A stretch of DNA of 51,091 nt, taken from the NCBI RefSeq assembly GCF_009863985.1, contig NZ_WEZT01000004.1, forward strand, positions 1 through 51,091. The letters run 5' to 3'. The notes below the pieces were generated by a model. The model was not told the DNA's origin and ran no database searches. It was given only the letters and a program-made list of their open reading frames with translations. The stretch comes from Furfurilactobacillus milii. Lineage in GTDB: Bacteria > Bacillota > Bacilli > Lactobacillales > Lactobacillaceae. The translations under genes and the position numbers were made by a program. Shown here piece after piece: positions 33,647 through 41,878 of this stretch. Positions within the stretch are counted from its first letter, which is position 1, and the number at the start of each line of letters is the position of its first letter.

Positions 33647-34756
33647 GTGAAAAAGTCTATTAAAAACGTATTATTAACAACTGCTGGTGCCGCCAGCGTT
33701 TTAGCTGGTGTTCAATTATCAGCTAATGCTTCAACTGTAAAATCAATTAAAGGTGACACTGTGTGGGCTTTCGCACAAAAAAACCACACCACTGTTGATG
33801 CCATTGTACAGGCGAACCATTTGACTGATGCCAACTTAATCTATGTTGACCAGAACTTGATTATTCCTGATGACAATGACAACAAGACGTCATCATCACA
33901 GGCTAGTCAAGCTGCGCCAACTGCTAGTCAGGCTACAAGTCAAGCTGCAACATCAGCTACCAGTGCTGATGCTAACGGTGACTACACAGTTGTTGCTGGT
34001 GACACGTTAAACGCCATCGCTTCTAAAACAGGTAAGTCAGTTTCTGACTTGGCTTCTTTGAACGGTATCTCAAACGTTAACGTTTTGATGGTTGGTCAAG
34101 TATTGCACACAACTGGTACTGCTTCCCAAGCTGCTAGTCAAGCACCAGCTTCCCAAGCTAGTCAAGCATCACAAGCTAGCCAAGCTCCTGCTTCACAGGC
34201 AAGCCAAGCCTCACAAGCTAGCCAAGCACCTGCATCTCAGGCCTCACAGGCAACTAGTGTTGCGAGTCAGGCTGCTTCACAAGCACCAGCTTCACAAGCC
34301 TCACAGGCTCAGACTTCACAAGCCGCACCTGCTACAAACAATGACACTACAGCGACTAATGTCAACACGCCAGCACCTGCTGCAGCCTCAACTGCCTTTG
34401 GTGGTGCTCAGGCTGCCGGTACTGCCGGATTCTACAGCGGTGTTCAAGGTTACCCAGCTGGCCAATGTACTGCCTTTGTAGCTGGTATCTTACAAGCTGA
34501 AGGTATTTCTAGTTCTAAGTGGGCTTACCTTGGTAATGGTAATGCCTGGGGTGCTAACGCTGCTGCTCGTGGCGTTGCAGTCAACCAAACACCAACTGCC
34601 GGTTCAGTTGCATTCTTTGGCTACATGCACGTTGCTTATGTTACTGGTGTTAACGGTAACGGTACGGTTAACATCATCGAAGGTAACTTCAATGGTCAAG
34701 CCTACAACGCACGGACTATCTCTGCTAGCGAAGCTGCTGGATACATCCACTTCTAA
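33647..34756 (+). CDS. Secreted LysM-CHAP peptidoglycan hydrolase
   Basis: 369 aa. The GTG at 33647 is chosen because AGGAG lies 8 nt upstream and the protein then opens with a textbook signal peptide (KKSIKNVLLTTAGAASVLAG, cleavage near SANAS). Two LysM domains (about residues 25-70 and 107-150) bind the wall. A long linker of SQA/PASQ repeats follows, to about residue 230. The C-terminal CHAP domain has Cys274 (GQCTAF) and His328 (HVAYV), with EGNFNG after it, as the Cys-His active site. It should cut peptidoglycan peptides. A WalR box lies upstream and a terminator follows. Confidence 0.92.
   Translation: MKKSIKNVLLTTAGAASVLAGVQLSANASTVKSIKGDTVWAFAQKNHTTVDAIVQANHLTDANLIYVDQNLIIPDDNDNKTSSSQASQAAPTASQATSQAATSATSADANGDYTVVAGDTLNAIASKTGKSVSDLASLNGISNVNVLMVGQVLHTTGTASQAASQAPASQASQASQASQAPASQASQASQASQAPASQASQATSVASQAASQAPASQASQAQTSQAAPATNNDTTATNVNTPAPAAASTAFGGAQAAGTAGFYSGVQGYPAGQCTAFVAGILQAEGISSSKWAYLGNGNAWGANAAARGVAVNQTPTAGSVAFFGYMHVAYVTGVNGNGTVNIIEGNFNGQAYNARTISASEAAGYIHF
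34100..34330 (+). repeat. SQA/PASQ coding repeat in the LysM-CHAP linker
   Basis: Degenerate short repeats encode SQA, SQAPA and SQASQ units. Codons vary (AGT, TCA, TCC, AGC for Ser), so the protein repeat is kept while the DNA is diverged. Copy number may differ between strains. Confidence 0.85.
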
Positions 34757-34769
34757 ATTGAATTTAATT

Positions 34770-34803
34770 AAAAGAATCGTCCTTGTGACGGTTCTTTTTT
34801 CTT
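34770..34803 (+). terminator. Terminator of the LysM-CHAP gene
   Basis: AAAGAATCGTC with GACGGTTCTTT (one G-U), then a T run. Confidence 0.85.
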
Positions 34804-34904
34804 TGAACTAGTTTCACTTCACCTTACTGGCATGGTACGATAATTGATGTGAACTAATAACGTCAGGCTAAGTAGAAGAATTAAGACGAGTTGGGATGAG
34901 AGAA

Positions 34905-35582
34905 ATGGTAGAGTTGGTTATTATTCGTCATGGTGAGAGCACGGCAAATCGTGACAATATTTATACAGGGTGGACCGACGTTCCGTTGACACCTAAGGGA
35001 ATCGAGCAGGCAGAGCAGGCTGGCGAAATTCTGGCAGCGACTGGGTTACAATTTACAGATGTGCACACTTCTTTGCTACAACGTGCGATACAGACAACTC
35101 ACCTAGTCCTGGACGAGATTCATCAACTTTGGATTCCTGAACACAAAAGTTGGCGGTTAAATGAGCGTCACTATGGCGCCTTACGTGGACTTAATAAAGA
35201 TCAAACACGAATTCAGTTCGGTGCAGACCAGGTGGCCAAGTGGCGCAGAAGTTTTAATGTTGTGCCGCCACTTTTGGACCAGCCAGATCATTTGGACGAC
35301 AGGCGATACGCTAGTTTTCCAAAGACGATTTTGACGCGTGGTGAAAGCTTAGCCATGGCCTATGACCGTTTGATACCATACTGGGTGGACGAAATCGCAC
35401 CACGTCTCCTTGATGGTCACAATCAACTGGTTGTGGCCCATGGCAGCACCCTGAGAGCGCTAATCAAGTATTTGGACCATGTTAGCGACGCAGACATTAG
35501 TAAGGTCGAGGTACCCAATGCAGAGCCAATTCACTACACGTTTGATGAACATTTAAATGTAATTAATAAACAGATTTTGTGA
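34905..35582 (+). CDS. gpmA: 2,3-bisphosphoglycerate-dependent phosphoglycerate mutase
   Basis: Interconverts 3- and 2-phosphoglycerate through a phosphohistidine. With the ATG at 34905 it has 225 aa and begins [13 protein letters not shown], as the family does; an ATG 9 nt earlier is an alternative, and neither has a strong ribosome binding site. RHGES carries the phosphorylated His; [20 protein letters not shown] and [11 protein letters not shown] are further signature blocks. Slight divergence (STAN rather than SEWN after RHGE) suggests this may be a paralogue rather than the main glycolytic copy. Confidence 0.85.
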   Translation: MVELVIIRHGESTANRDNIYTGWTDVPLTPKGIEQAEQAGEILAATGLQFTDVHTSLLQRAIQTTHLVLDEIHQLWIPEHKSWRLNERHYGALRGLNKDQTRIQFGADQVAKWRRSFNVVPPLLDQPDHLDDRRYASFPKTILTRGESLAMAYDRLIPYWVDEIAPRLLDGHNQLVVAHGSTLRALIKYLDHVSDADISKVEVPNAEPIHYTFDEHLNVINKQIL

Positions 35583-35597
35583 TTTTTAACTATAACA

Positions 35598-35650
35598 AAA
35601 GGGATTGCCAACATTTGCGTGAGCACATGTCGGAAACCCCTTATTTTTTT
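35598..35650 (+). terminator. Terminator of gpmA
   Basis: AAGGG/CCCTT with an inner ACAT/ATGT pairing, followed by T-rich sequence that runs into the end of the opposing kinase gene. Confidence 0.6.
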
Positions 35651-36996
35651 GGCTTTGTTAGTGGGAAGCTAATGGTAAAAATGGTTCCTTGTGGATGATT
35701 ATCATTGACAGTGACTTTACCACGGTGACTGTCAATGATCCACTTAGCAATAGAGAGACCAAGACCGTTGCCACCGGTGGCGCGACTTCTTGATTTATCA
35801 ACACGATAGAAGCGGTCAAAAACGTGCGCTTTATCTTGGTCTTTGATGCCCATACCCGTGTCCTTTACTTGAAGTTCCCAACGATTGTTAACGAGTTGAG
35901 CTGAGAAGCTGATAGTTGCACCTGCCTCGGTGTATTTCAGCGCATTATCCAAGAAAATGACAATCAATTGGTGGATTCGTTGCTTGTCAATCACTAAATC
36001 GCGGTCAAGCTGAATATTCTCCTCAAAGTGTTTATCCTGGCTGTCTGCAATTTCTGAGTACGGTTGAATGACTGTTTCCAAAAATGGTGCCATCGCGACA
36101 GACTCGGTTCGAATCTGTGTCATATCCGAATCCGAACGCGCTAGTAACAGTAAGTCACTGGTTAGCGAATTCAAACGTCTTACTTCAGAAAGGGACATGG
36201 TGATTTGTTCGGTTTGATCCATGACCTTATCATTTGGGCGAGTTAACATCATTTCGAGTTTATTTTGGATGACAGTCAGTGGTGTCCGTAATTCATGGGC
36301 AGCATTGGCTACGAATTCGCGCTGTCGTTGCCAAGATCGGAGAATTGGCCGCATATTGAGACGCGCCAGCACATAACTCAGCAAGATTGAAATTAACCAG
36401 AAGGTCACCATCGTCCACAATAGTGTGCGTTTGAATACATCAACAGAAACGTGTTCGGAATCGGTGTTAGTCACAATCATCACGTAGTAGCCGCCATAAC
36501 CCAACGCATTGTTGGTAGCCGGAACTTTAATTGTCATCGTGCGAAAGTTGTTTTGGCCGTTCACACGAATGTCGCGCAGTTCATTCAAATGATGTGGATT
36601 GAGTTTGATTTGTTGAAGCACATTAACATAATCGTTTTGGGAACCATTTTTTTTCTTCTTTTTTGGCTGGTTAGCTGAGTTATTTGCGTTTGGCGTGCCG
36701 GCCATCGGATTGCCATTGATGAGTGTACCGTCTGAGTCAAACACCAGCAGAGATGTTCGGAAGGCGATGGCCCGGTATGCGTCCTGGCTAGCCGGACCAC
36801 CAGTTACACGTTGCCCAAGTAATATTTGACGTTGCACCTTGATTCCGCGCGTGACACTTTGATAAATGGAGGGTTGAAAAACCTGCCATAAGATAGTGCC
36901 CAATGTAAGAAAGATGACGGCGAAACTGATGAGTTCGCTGACAAATAGCCACCATTGTTGTTTGCCGAAGGCGTGTTGTGCTTGTTTCGTTTTCAC
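35641..36996 (-). CDS. ciaH: Sensor histidine kinase, CiaH-like
   Basis: 451 aa. First membrane helix at about residues 18-40, an extracellular sensor region of about 150 residues with an odd PKKKKK stretch near 112, and a second helix at about 192-212. The dimerisation domain has His234 in NAAHELRTPL, followed by the ATPase domain with N (FLDNALKY), G1 (DTGMGI) and G2 (GLGLSIAKW) boxes. The start is GTG, overlapping the regulator stop by 4 nt, so the pair is coupled. Assignment to CiaH rests mainly on the partner regulator. CiaH-type kinases act in wall stress and peptidase regulation in streptococci. Confidence 0.8.
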   Translation of the reverse strand: MKTKQAQHAFGKQQWWLFVSELISFAVIFLTLGTILWQVFQPSIYQSVTRGIKVQRQILLGQRVTGGPASQDAYRAIAFRTSLLVFDSDGTLINGNPMAGTPNANNSANQPKKKKKNGSQNDYVNVLQQIKLNPHHLNELRDIRVNGQNNFRTMTIKVPATNNALGYGGYYVMIVTNTDSEHVSVDVFKRTLLWTMVTFWLISILLSYVLARLNMRPILRSWQRQREFVANAAHELRTPLTVIQNKLEMMLTRPNDKVMDQTEQITMSLSEVRRLNSLTSDLLLLARSDSDMTQIRTESVAMAPFLETVIQPYSEIADSQDKHFEENIQLDRDLVIDKQRIHQLIVIFLDNALKYTEAGATISFSAQLVNNRWELQVKDTGMGIKDQDKAHVFDRFYRVDKSRSRATGGNGLGLSIAKWIIDSHRGKVTVNDNHPQGTIFTISFPLTKPKK

Positions 36997-37679
36997 TGTT
37001 CTGCTCCCACAAGGTAACCAGCGTTACGCAATGTTTTGATGTATGCGTCCGCACCGGTTGGCTTGAGTTTCTTTCTGAGGTTTGAAACGTAAACTTCGAC
37101 TACTGTAATGGATGTTTCAGAATCAAATCCCCAGAGGCGATCAAAGATTTGATCCTTGGTCACAATCGTTCCTTGATTCTGAATAAAGTACACCAGCAAG
37201 TCGAATTCTTTGCCGTTCAATTGCACAGGCTTGTCATTAACAGTAACAGCATGGTTTTGTAAATTAATACTGATGCTGCCCATAGTCAGAATGTTTTCGT
37301 TTAGAAAGCTACCGCTACGTTTTAGTAGTGCTCGCACCCTTAATAAAAGTTCTTCGCGATGAAAAGGCTTGGTGAGGTAGTCATCTGCGCCTAGATTAAA
37401 GCCACGGATTTTGTCATCCAGGCCGTCCTTGGCGGTTAAAAATAGGACAGGGACGTCTAAGTGTTGTTCCCGAATGGCCTTGAGAACATCCAGACCACTT
37501 TCCAGTGGCAGCATCCAATCGAGAATGATGAGATCGTAGATTCCTTGAGTGGCCATGAATTCACCATCTTCCCCATCAAACGCCTGGTCGCAGGTAATCA
37601 CGTCGGTGAGCAATTCCTTGATGCTGTCTGACACGGTGTGGTCATCTTCAACAATTAAGCCTCGCGCAAGTTGTTGCAT
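36993..37679 (-). CDS. ciaR: OmpR-family response regulator, CiaR-like
   Basis: 228 aa. Receiver domain with Asp54 (LDWMLP) as phosphorylation site and Lys104 (LTKPF). The C-terminal winged helix has DQIFDRLWGFDSETSITVVE and VSNLRKKL. The GKEFDLLVYFIQNQ and WGFDS-T-VVEVYVS blocks resemble streptococcal CiaR as I recall it. No TTTAAG-N5-TTTAAG CiaR box is seen directly upstream, so its regulon here may differ. ATG at 37679; GTGA overlap with the kinase. Confidence 0.82.
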   Translation of the reverse strand: MQQLARGLIVEDDHTVSDSIKELLTDVITCDQAFDGEDGEFMATQGIYDLIILDWMLPLESGLDVLKAIREQHLDVPVLFLTAKDGLDDKIRGFNLGADDYLTKPFHREELLLRVRALLKRSGSFLNENILTMGSISINLQNHAVTVNDKPVQLNGKEFDLLVYFIQNQGTIVTKDQIFDRLWGFDSETSITVVEVYVSNLRKKLKPTGADAYIKTLRNAGYLVGAEQ

Positions 37680-37759
37680 AATTTGTCTCCCCCTCGAAGA
37701 TAAGAATTCTCTAGTTGTTAAACTTGTTTTATCAAACGTAAATTTATTTGGGTATTGGA

Positions 37760-38053
37760 TTACTTTTGATTATTGTAGTCGAAAATGCCCTCCGATGCGA
37801 CTGCTGGAACCAAACAACTGGATGGATTAACTAGCCAACCATTGTCACAGAGCTGGTGATAAGTTTTGGTAACTGGCACCCAGATTCCTTCACGTAAAAT
37901 GTCAGCGATAGTGGCCCAAAATAATGGATCACGTTTTTGTTGGCGTGTGACGTTCACTTCAAACTTTTGACCGGTTTCTGTTTCGGCCACAAGGGTGGGG
38001 CATTGTGCCACAATAACTTTTGCTGAAATTAAATCACGAGAATCCTTTAACAT
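37760..38053 (-). CDS. Unknown protein, 97 aa
   Basis: The ATG at 38053 follows GGAG by 7 nt; an in-frame ATG 57 nt further out has no site. No family is recognised. The chain has no signal or membrane segment. It contains a possible small beta-barrel part (AKVIVAQCPTLVAETETGQK) and then aromatic residues (DPLFWATIADILREGIWVP). It reads towards the ciaRH operon from 80 nt upstream of ciaR, with no clear terminator between, so it could be its first gene. Confidence 0.6.
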   Translation of the reverse strand: MLKDSRDLISAKVIVAQCPTLVAETETGQKFEVNVTRQQKRDPLFWATIADILREGIWVPVTKTYHQLCDNGWLVNPSSCLVPAVASEGIFDYNNQK

Positions 38054-38190
38054 ATCGATCACTCCATTCGAACACAAGATGTTTAGTTCGTTCCGATTGC
38101 TTTGGAACATGATTAATCATATTGAACGCAACATAAAGAGAGCTTAAAAGCTAGAAAAGAAAAAGTAAAGGGCCGTGGAAAATGGCAAAC

Positions 38191-38227
38191 AAAAAGCTGT
38201 GAGCGCTAAACTCACAGCTTTTATCAT
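38191..38227 (-). terminator. Terminator of pepC
   Basis: AAAGCTGTGAG pairs with CTCACAGCTTT around TTTAGCG; T run on the minus strand. Confidence 0.85.
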
Positions 38228-38245
38228 TCACTAAATGTACACTTA

Positions 38246-39580
38246 TTAAGCTAAGGCACCCATTGGATCCCAAGGCTGTAACATTTTTGGTTCTTGTTCC
38301 TGAGCCTTTTGCAGGTTTTCAGGCATAAAGTTCTTGTTAACAACAACTTGGTAACAATATTCGTCCATCCAAGCATCGCTCATGACAAAGTAACCTTTGT
38401 CACCAACTTTATCGCCCCATGAATTTTCAACCTTCCACTTAGTTGGCTTGCCATCGACAAGATCAACACCAGTCAATACCATGGCGTGAGTCATCAGACT
38501 TTCGCCGTAGTCCAGGCGTTCTGCCTTGCTCATGGAGAAGTCAACGTCGAATAATTCATCCTTAGCGTAAACTTTAGTATCCATGATGCCGTTCTTACGG
38601 TCAGAACTTTGACCAACATCACAACCGAACCAAACGCTTTGACCGGCCTGCAATTGTGCAATGGCCATTTGCTTGAAGTCTTCCATTGAGACGTTCAAAT
38701 GTTTAACTTCACGGCCACCGACCACGTTACCTAACATTTCAACGGTGTAGGTCTTGTTATATTCCTTGTCATCAGTTGGAGCATTGATGATAGAAACATA
38801 TTGAGACAGATCCCACTTAACATACTTGTCGTAGAATGTTTTAGGCGTTAAATCGCGATCAATATGGTATTCCTTGTTACTGTCACGGTATTCGAAATCA
38901 AACTTAGTGACAGGTTCACCGAAGCTGTAAGATAAGATGCGATAAACTTCTTGTAATTTACGATCTTTCATTTCGTCAATTTCTGCGCGGCTAGCCTTGT
39001 TAGCGACCAGTTCACGGAATTCAACGGCATCCTTACGTAACTTCAGGTTTAACAAACTGTTGATCTGACCAGAAGCAGATGAGTTAAAGGTTTCTGGCAT
39101 TGCAGATTGTGGAACCACCCCATATTTTTCAATGATGGCGCAAATCATGTCCCATTGACCACCGTCTTGTTGAGGCGTTTCCATCAAGAAAGCAACTTTA
39201 CGGTCATCTAATGGCTTGTCGGCCGTGTTGATGACGTTTTCGTAAAAGTAGTTAGCTTTTTCGAACTTGTCCCAGAAGTACGTATAGTTTTGGGATAATT
39301 CAAAGTCACCAGGCAGGTTAAAGGTGTCCTTCATAGCGTGGCGCATGGTGTTCAATGCGGCAAACATCCAGCAACGCCCACTTTGTTTCTGGTTAGCAAC
39401 ATGACCAGTGTCCAAATCAATGGAGAAGATTGGTGTCATGTTGACATTTGCAATGTCATCTTGGGCAGTTGCTAAGATACCGTTTTTCTTAACGGCACGT
39501 TCCAAAACAGAGGCGTCCTTGCGGTCTGACAATTCGCTTTCGTAACGGCGAATCTGATCAGGTGTAATTTCAGTACTCAA
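38246..39580 (-). CDS. pepC: Aminopeptidase C (bleomycin hydrolase family)
   Basis: Cysteine aminopeptidase of the C1B family; a hexameric cytoplasmic enzyme that takes residues off peptides from casein or plant protein. The catalytic Cys is in QSGRCWMF, His in MTHAMVLTG and Asn in VENSWGD. The TTG at 39580 (444 aa) is preferred because AAAGGAG is 8 nt before it. A GTG at 39589 gives three more residues but overlaps the ribosome binding site. Monocistronic, with its own terminator. It acts downstream of peptide uptake by DtpT. Confidence 0.93.
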   Translation of the reverse strand: MSTEITPDQIRRYESELSDRKDASVLERAVKKNGILATAQDDIANVNMTPIFSIDLDTGHVANQKQSGRCWMFAALNTMRHAMKDTFNLPGDFELSQNYTYFWDKFEKANYFYENVINTADKPLDDRKVAFLMETPQQDGGQWDMICAIIEKYGVVPQSAMPETFNSSASGQINSLLNLKLRKDAVEFRELVANKASRAEIDEMKDRKLQEVYRILSYSFGEPVTKFDFEYRDSNKEYHIDRDLTPKTFYDKYVKWDLSQYVSIINAPTDDKEYNKTYTVEMLGNVVGGREVKHLNVSMEDFKQMAIAQLQAGQSVWFGCDVGQSSDRKNGIMDTKVYAKDELFDVDFSMSKAERLDYGESLMTHAMVLTGVDLVDGKPTKWKVENSWGDKVGDKGYFVMSDAWMDEYCYQVVVNKNFMPENLQKAQEQEPKMLQPWDPMGALA

Positions 39581-39764
39581 ATGGCTCACTCCTTTTTATA
39601 TGCATGCAAACAGTATACTGCATTAGAAGAACATTAAAAAGAGGTGAGTGGACGCAAACTAGATTTGTGCTTCCACAATGAGTGAAGTTGTTAAACGAGA
39701 GCTGGTTCATGAAGTTTTTCGTTGCTAACGCTAGTGCCGGATAACAGATAACATAGGTAGTTAC

Positions 39765-39804
39765 GAAAAAAGACAATCAGCAAAATCGCTGATTGTCTTT
39801 TTTC
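39765..39804. terminator. Bidirectional terminator after the GNAT gene
   Basis: Perfect palindrome AAAAAAGACAATCAGC with GCTGATTGTCTTTTTT. Confidence 0.92.
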
Positions 39805-39816
39805 GTGCATAATCAA

Positions 39817-40371
39817 TTAACGGTCCAAGACCATGTCATAAGCGACATTTCGTTCGTCTGGTTGGCCGCCCGTGACGGGCACCAAACCGATGTATGAAAA
39901 ACCATTCGTTTCGATTACATGTTGCATGCCAAAGTTTTGCGGATGAGTGTCAATCCGCACGCTCTCAACTTCTGGGTCGAGACGGATCTGTTCCAACATG
40001 AGATCAAAGAAATCATGTGTGAGGTGATGACCACGAGATGCTTTAGCCATGGCCACACGGTGAATAGACACGTAATTTGTTTCTGTGCCAGTTACACGCC
40101 ATGTGCCATCCGTGATTCCTTCATACGGGTGATCGATACCTTTCACGAGAGAAGCAATCGCTAAAATTGTGCCTTCGTCGTCTTTTAAAGCAACGGTTTC
40201 GCCGCGATCAATATCGCCAGCGATGACGCTGTCTTCTGGATAACCATCTTGCCATTGGTTGATTCCTTGTTCTGCCAAGAAGTCACGGGCATCAGCAATG
40301 ATGTCCTTAATTGCTGGTAGGTCGTTCATTTCTGCGAAGTGTAGAGTTACGTTAAGCGTTGATGTTGTCAT
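39817..40371 (-). CDS. GNAT family N-acetyltransferase
   Basis: 184 aa with the GNAT fold: an N-terminal strand-helix segment (DLPAIKDIIADARDFLAEQGINQWQ) and the acetyl-CoA part VSIHRVAMAKASRGHHLTHD, in which SRGHHLT stands for the Q/RxxGxG/A loop. A late ETNGFSYIG follows, typical of the C-terminal half. The family is used for proteins, antibiotics or small amines; no substrate can be given. AAGGAG precedes the ATG. Its leader (40372-40680) is unusually structured. Confidence 0.82.
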   Translation of the reverse strand: MTTSTLNVTLHFAEMNDLPAIKDIIADARDFLAEQGINQWQDGYPEDSVIAGDIDRGETVALKDDEGTILAIASLVKGIDHPYEGITDGTWRVTGTETNYVSIHRVAMAKASRGHHLTHDFFDLMLEQIRLDPEVESVRIDTHPQNFGMQHVIETNGFSYIGLVPVTGGQPDERNVAYDMVLDR

Positions 40372-41178
40372 GAGACTCGCTCCTTTTTATTGGTGACATA
40401 ACGAGAACCGTTCATTAAACGATATCGAATTTACGTTCAATGGCTTGTCGGTGTTATGACACGTGCAATGTGCTGCTAATAGCAGCCAGGTTGATTCACG
40501 AGGAATCATGACAGTGACCATATTATGGGTGCGTAACTCCTCATCAGTTACACTTTTCATTGGCTGGTCACTGCCTGATGAAAAGGTCATTTTGTCGACC
40601 ACGAAAAAGCATTTTACACGGTTTACTTACAAAAGGCTAGTGTTTTGAACATTAATTTTTAACTCATAATTTCAATTATAAAAAGGACTCCAAAGGCTTG
40701 CTAAATCAAGCCATGTGAAACTTTCACAACGGTGCACAGAGAACTCTAATCAGACGCTACTGCAATGTCTGAAAACAAAGTTGCTAGTCGAAAGATGAAA
40801 CTGAAAAAAAGCCTAATCCGTTACGACTTTGTCAACAATCTTGTTGAGCTTGAAATATTTGATAAGAAATGCCACGCACGGGAAGTAATATTTTAGGTAC
40901 TGAAACAAACAGTACAATAACTCATTATTGTTTAATACATCGTAAATGCTTGCCTCATACATGTTTGTCGCTGGTTACTGTGGCGCACGGATCTATATTG
41001 CGTAACTCTTCAGCATCGTTTCTTGAAGAAAGAAGTTTATGCCGACTGATGACATTCATTTAGGGTTGAGCAAATTGGACGAAAATAATGAGTTGAAGTG
41101 TTGCTTGAATCGTTTGGCTTTTAAAGCACTAACTTACGGACGCAAACCACTCTGGACACATTATTAGGAAGTTTAAAT
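40372..41178. other. Long intergenic region between GNAT and MarR genes
   Basis: 807 nt without a convincing gene, A+T-rich. It contains a perfect 9-bp inverted repeat (CAGTGACCA at 40512-40520 with TGGTCACTG at 40565-40573) enclosing a second pairing GTAAC/GTTAC, and a GGCTTG/CAAGCC hairpin near 40695. TGCGTAACTCCTCA near 40530 recurs as TGCGTAACTCTTCA near 40999. Minus-strand translations of both carry an EELR stretch, which may be relics of one duplicated gene. No IS match seen. Confidence 0.45.
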
Positions 41179-41637
41179 ATGGCAAAACAGCAGACCGCGA
41201 CACAAATTGTAATTGAAATGATGGATGAAAGTTATCTACGTGATTTTCTCAAAGTTGAGCAACATTTAAAATGCATTGGAAAAAATCTTGGTGTTGGATG
41301 GCGTGGACTATCCTTGCTTAATCAGATTGCAAAAAATGATCGAATTACTTTAGATGTGTTGGCAAAACAAAATCATATTACCAAGGGTGCTATTTCTACA
41401 CAAATAAAGACGTTGTTGCAATTTGGTCTAATTGAAGTTGAGGTTAGTCCGGATGATCGACGTCAGCATTTTATTCACCTTACACTCAAGGGAAAACAAG
41501 TGATCAAAGAATTAGATGTTCACGAAAAGAAAACAGTCGCGTCAATCCTTGAAGAAATGAGTCTCACAGAAATCACGCAGTTGAGTGAATACTTTGAACA
41601 CTTTGTGGCTGTGTTAGATCAAAGCATAGAGGACTAA
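41179..41637 (+). CDS. MarR-family transcriptional regulator
   Basis: 152 aa with the MarR winged helix. Recognition region TLDVLAKQNHITKGAISTQIKTLLQFGLIEVE and the wing SPDDRRQHFIHLTLKGKQVI are typical of the family; flanking helices provide the dimer interface. The ligand is unknown. It stands alone, with AGGAAG before the ATG, and the only sizeable neighbours are an 800-nt empty region and the convergent esterase gene. Confidence 0.85.
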   Translation: MAKQQTATQIVIEMMDESYLRDFLKVEQHLKCIGKNLGVGWRGLSLLNQIAKNDRITLDVLAKQNHITKGAISTQIKTLLQFGLIEVEVSPDDRRQHFIHLTLKGKQVIKELDVHEKKTVASILEEMSLTEITQLSEYFEHFVAVLDQSIED

Positions 41638-41772
41638 AAATATTGCGTGATCGATCACGATTTCAGATCAGTTAATCATTTCGTGTTGTGTCATGTCATC
41701 GTTATTAATGGGATACAAATAGTACTTATTTATTGATTCACTGACTTAACTTTAGGCAAAATCACCTTCAAA

Positions 41773-41820
41773 CAGTAAAACGGACATCCAGTTTTTCCCC
41801 TGAATGTCCGTTTTACTGTT
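41773..41820. terminator. Bidirectional terminator between MarR and esterase
   Basis: ACAGTAAAACGGACAT pairs with ATGTCCGTTTTACTGT around a C/T-rich loop. Confidence 0.88.
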
Positions 41821-41878
41821 TATTTGCACTTGTAAATGACTTGTCAAAAATAACCTATTAACTTAACGTGAAGACAAC

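Noticed and set aside
33900-34350. Repeats in the LysM-CHAP gene as a CRISPR array.
   Set aside because: They are in-frame coding repeats of 9-15 nt with no spacers of constant length.
34092-34481. 129-codon frame of Leu/His/Lys repeats inside the LysM-CHAP gene.
   Set aside because: It is the shifted frame of the SQA repeats; no start signal of its own.
40530-40560. CTGATGAG on the minus strand, resembling a hammerhead ribozyme core.
   Set aside because: The required GAAA after stem II and the conserved third-strand residues are absent.
40387-40602. 71-codon minus-strand frame in the GNAT leader.
   Set aside because: No ribosome binding site and no family; kept only as a possible relic in the findings.
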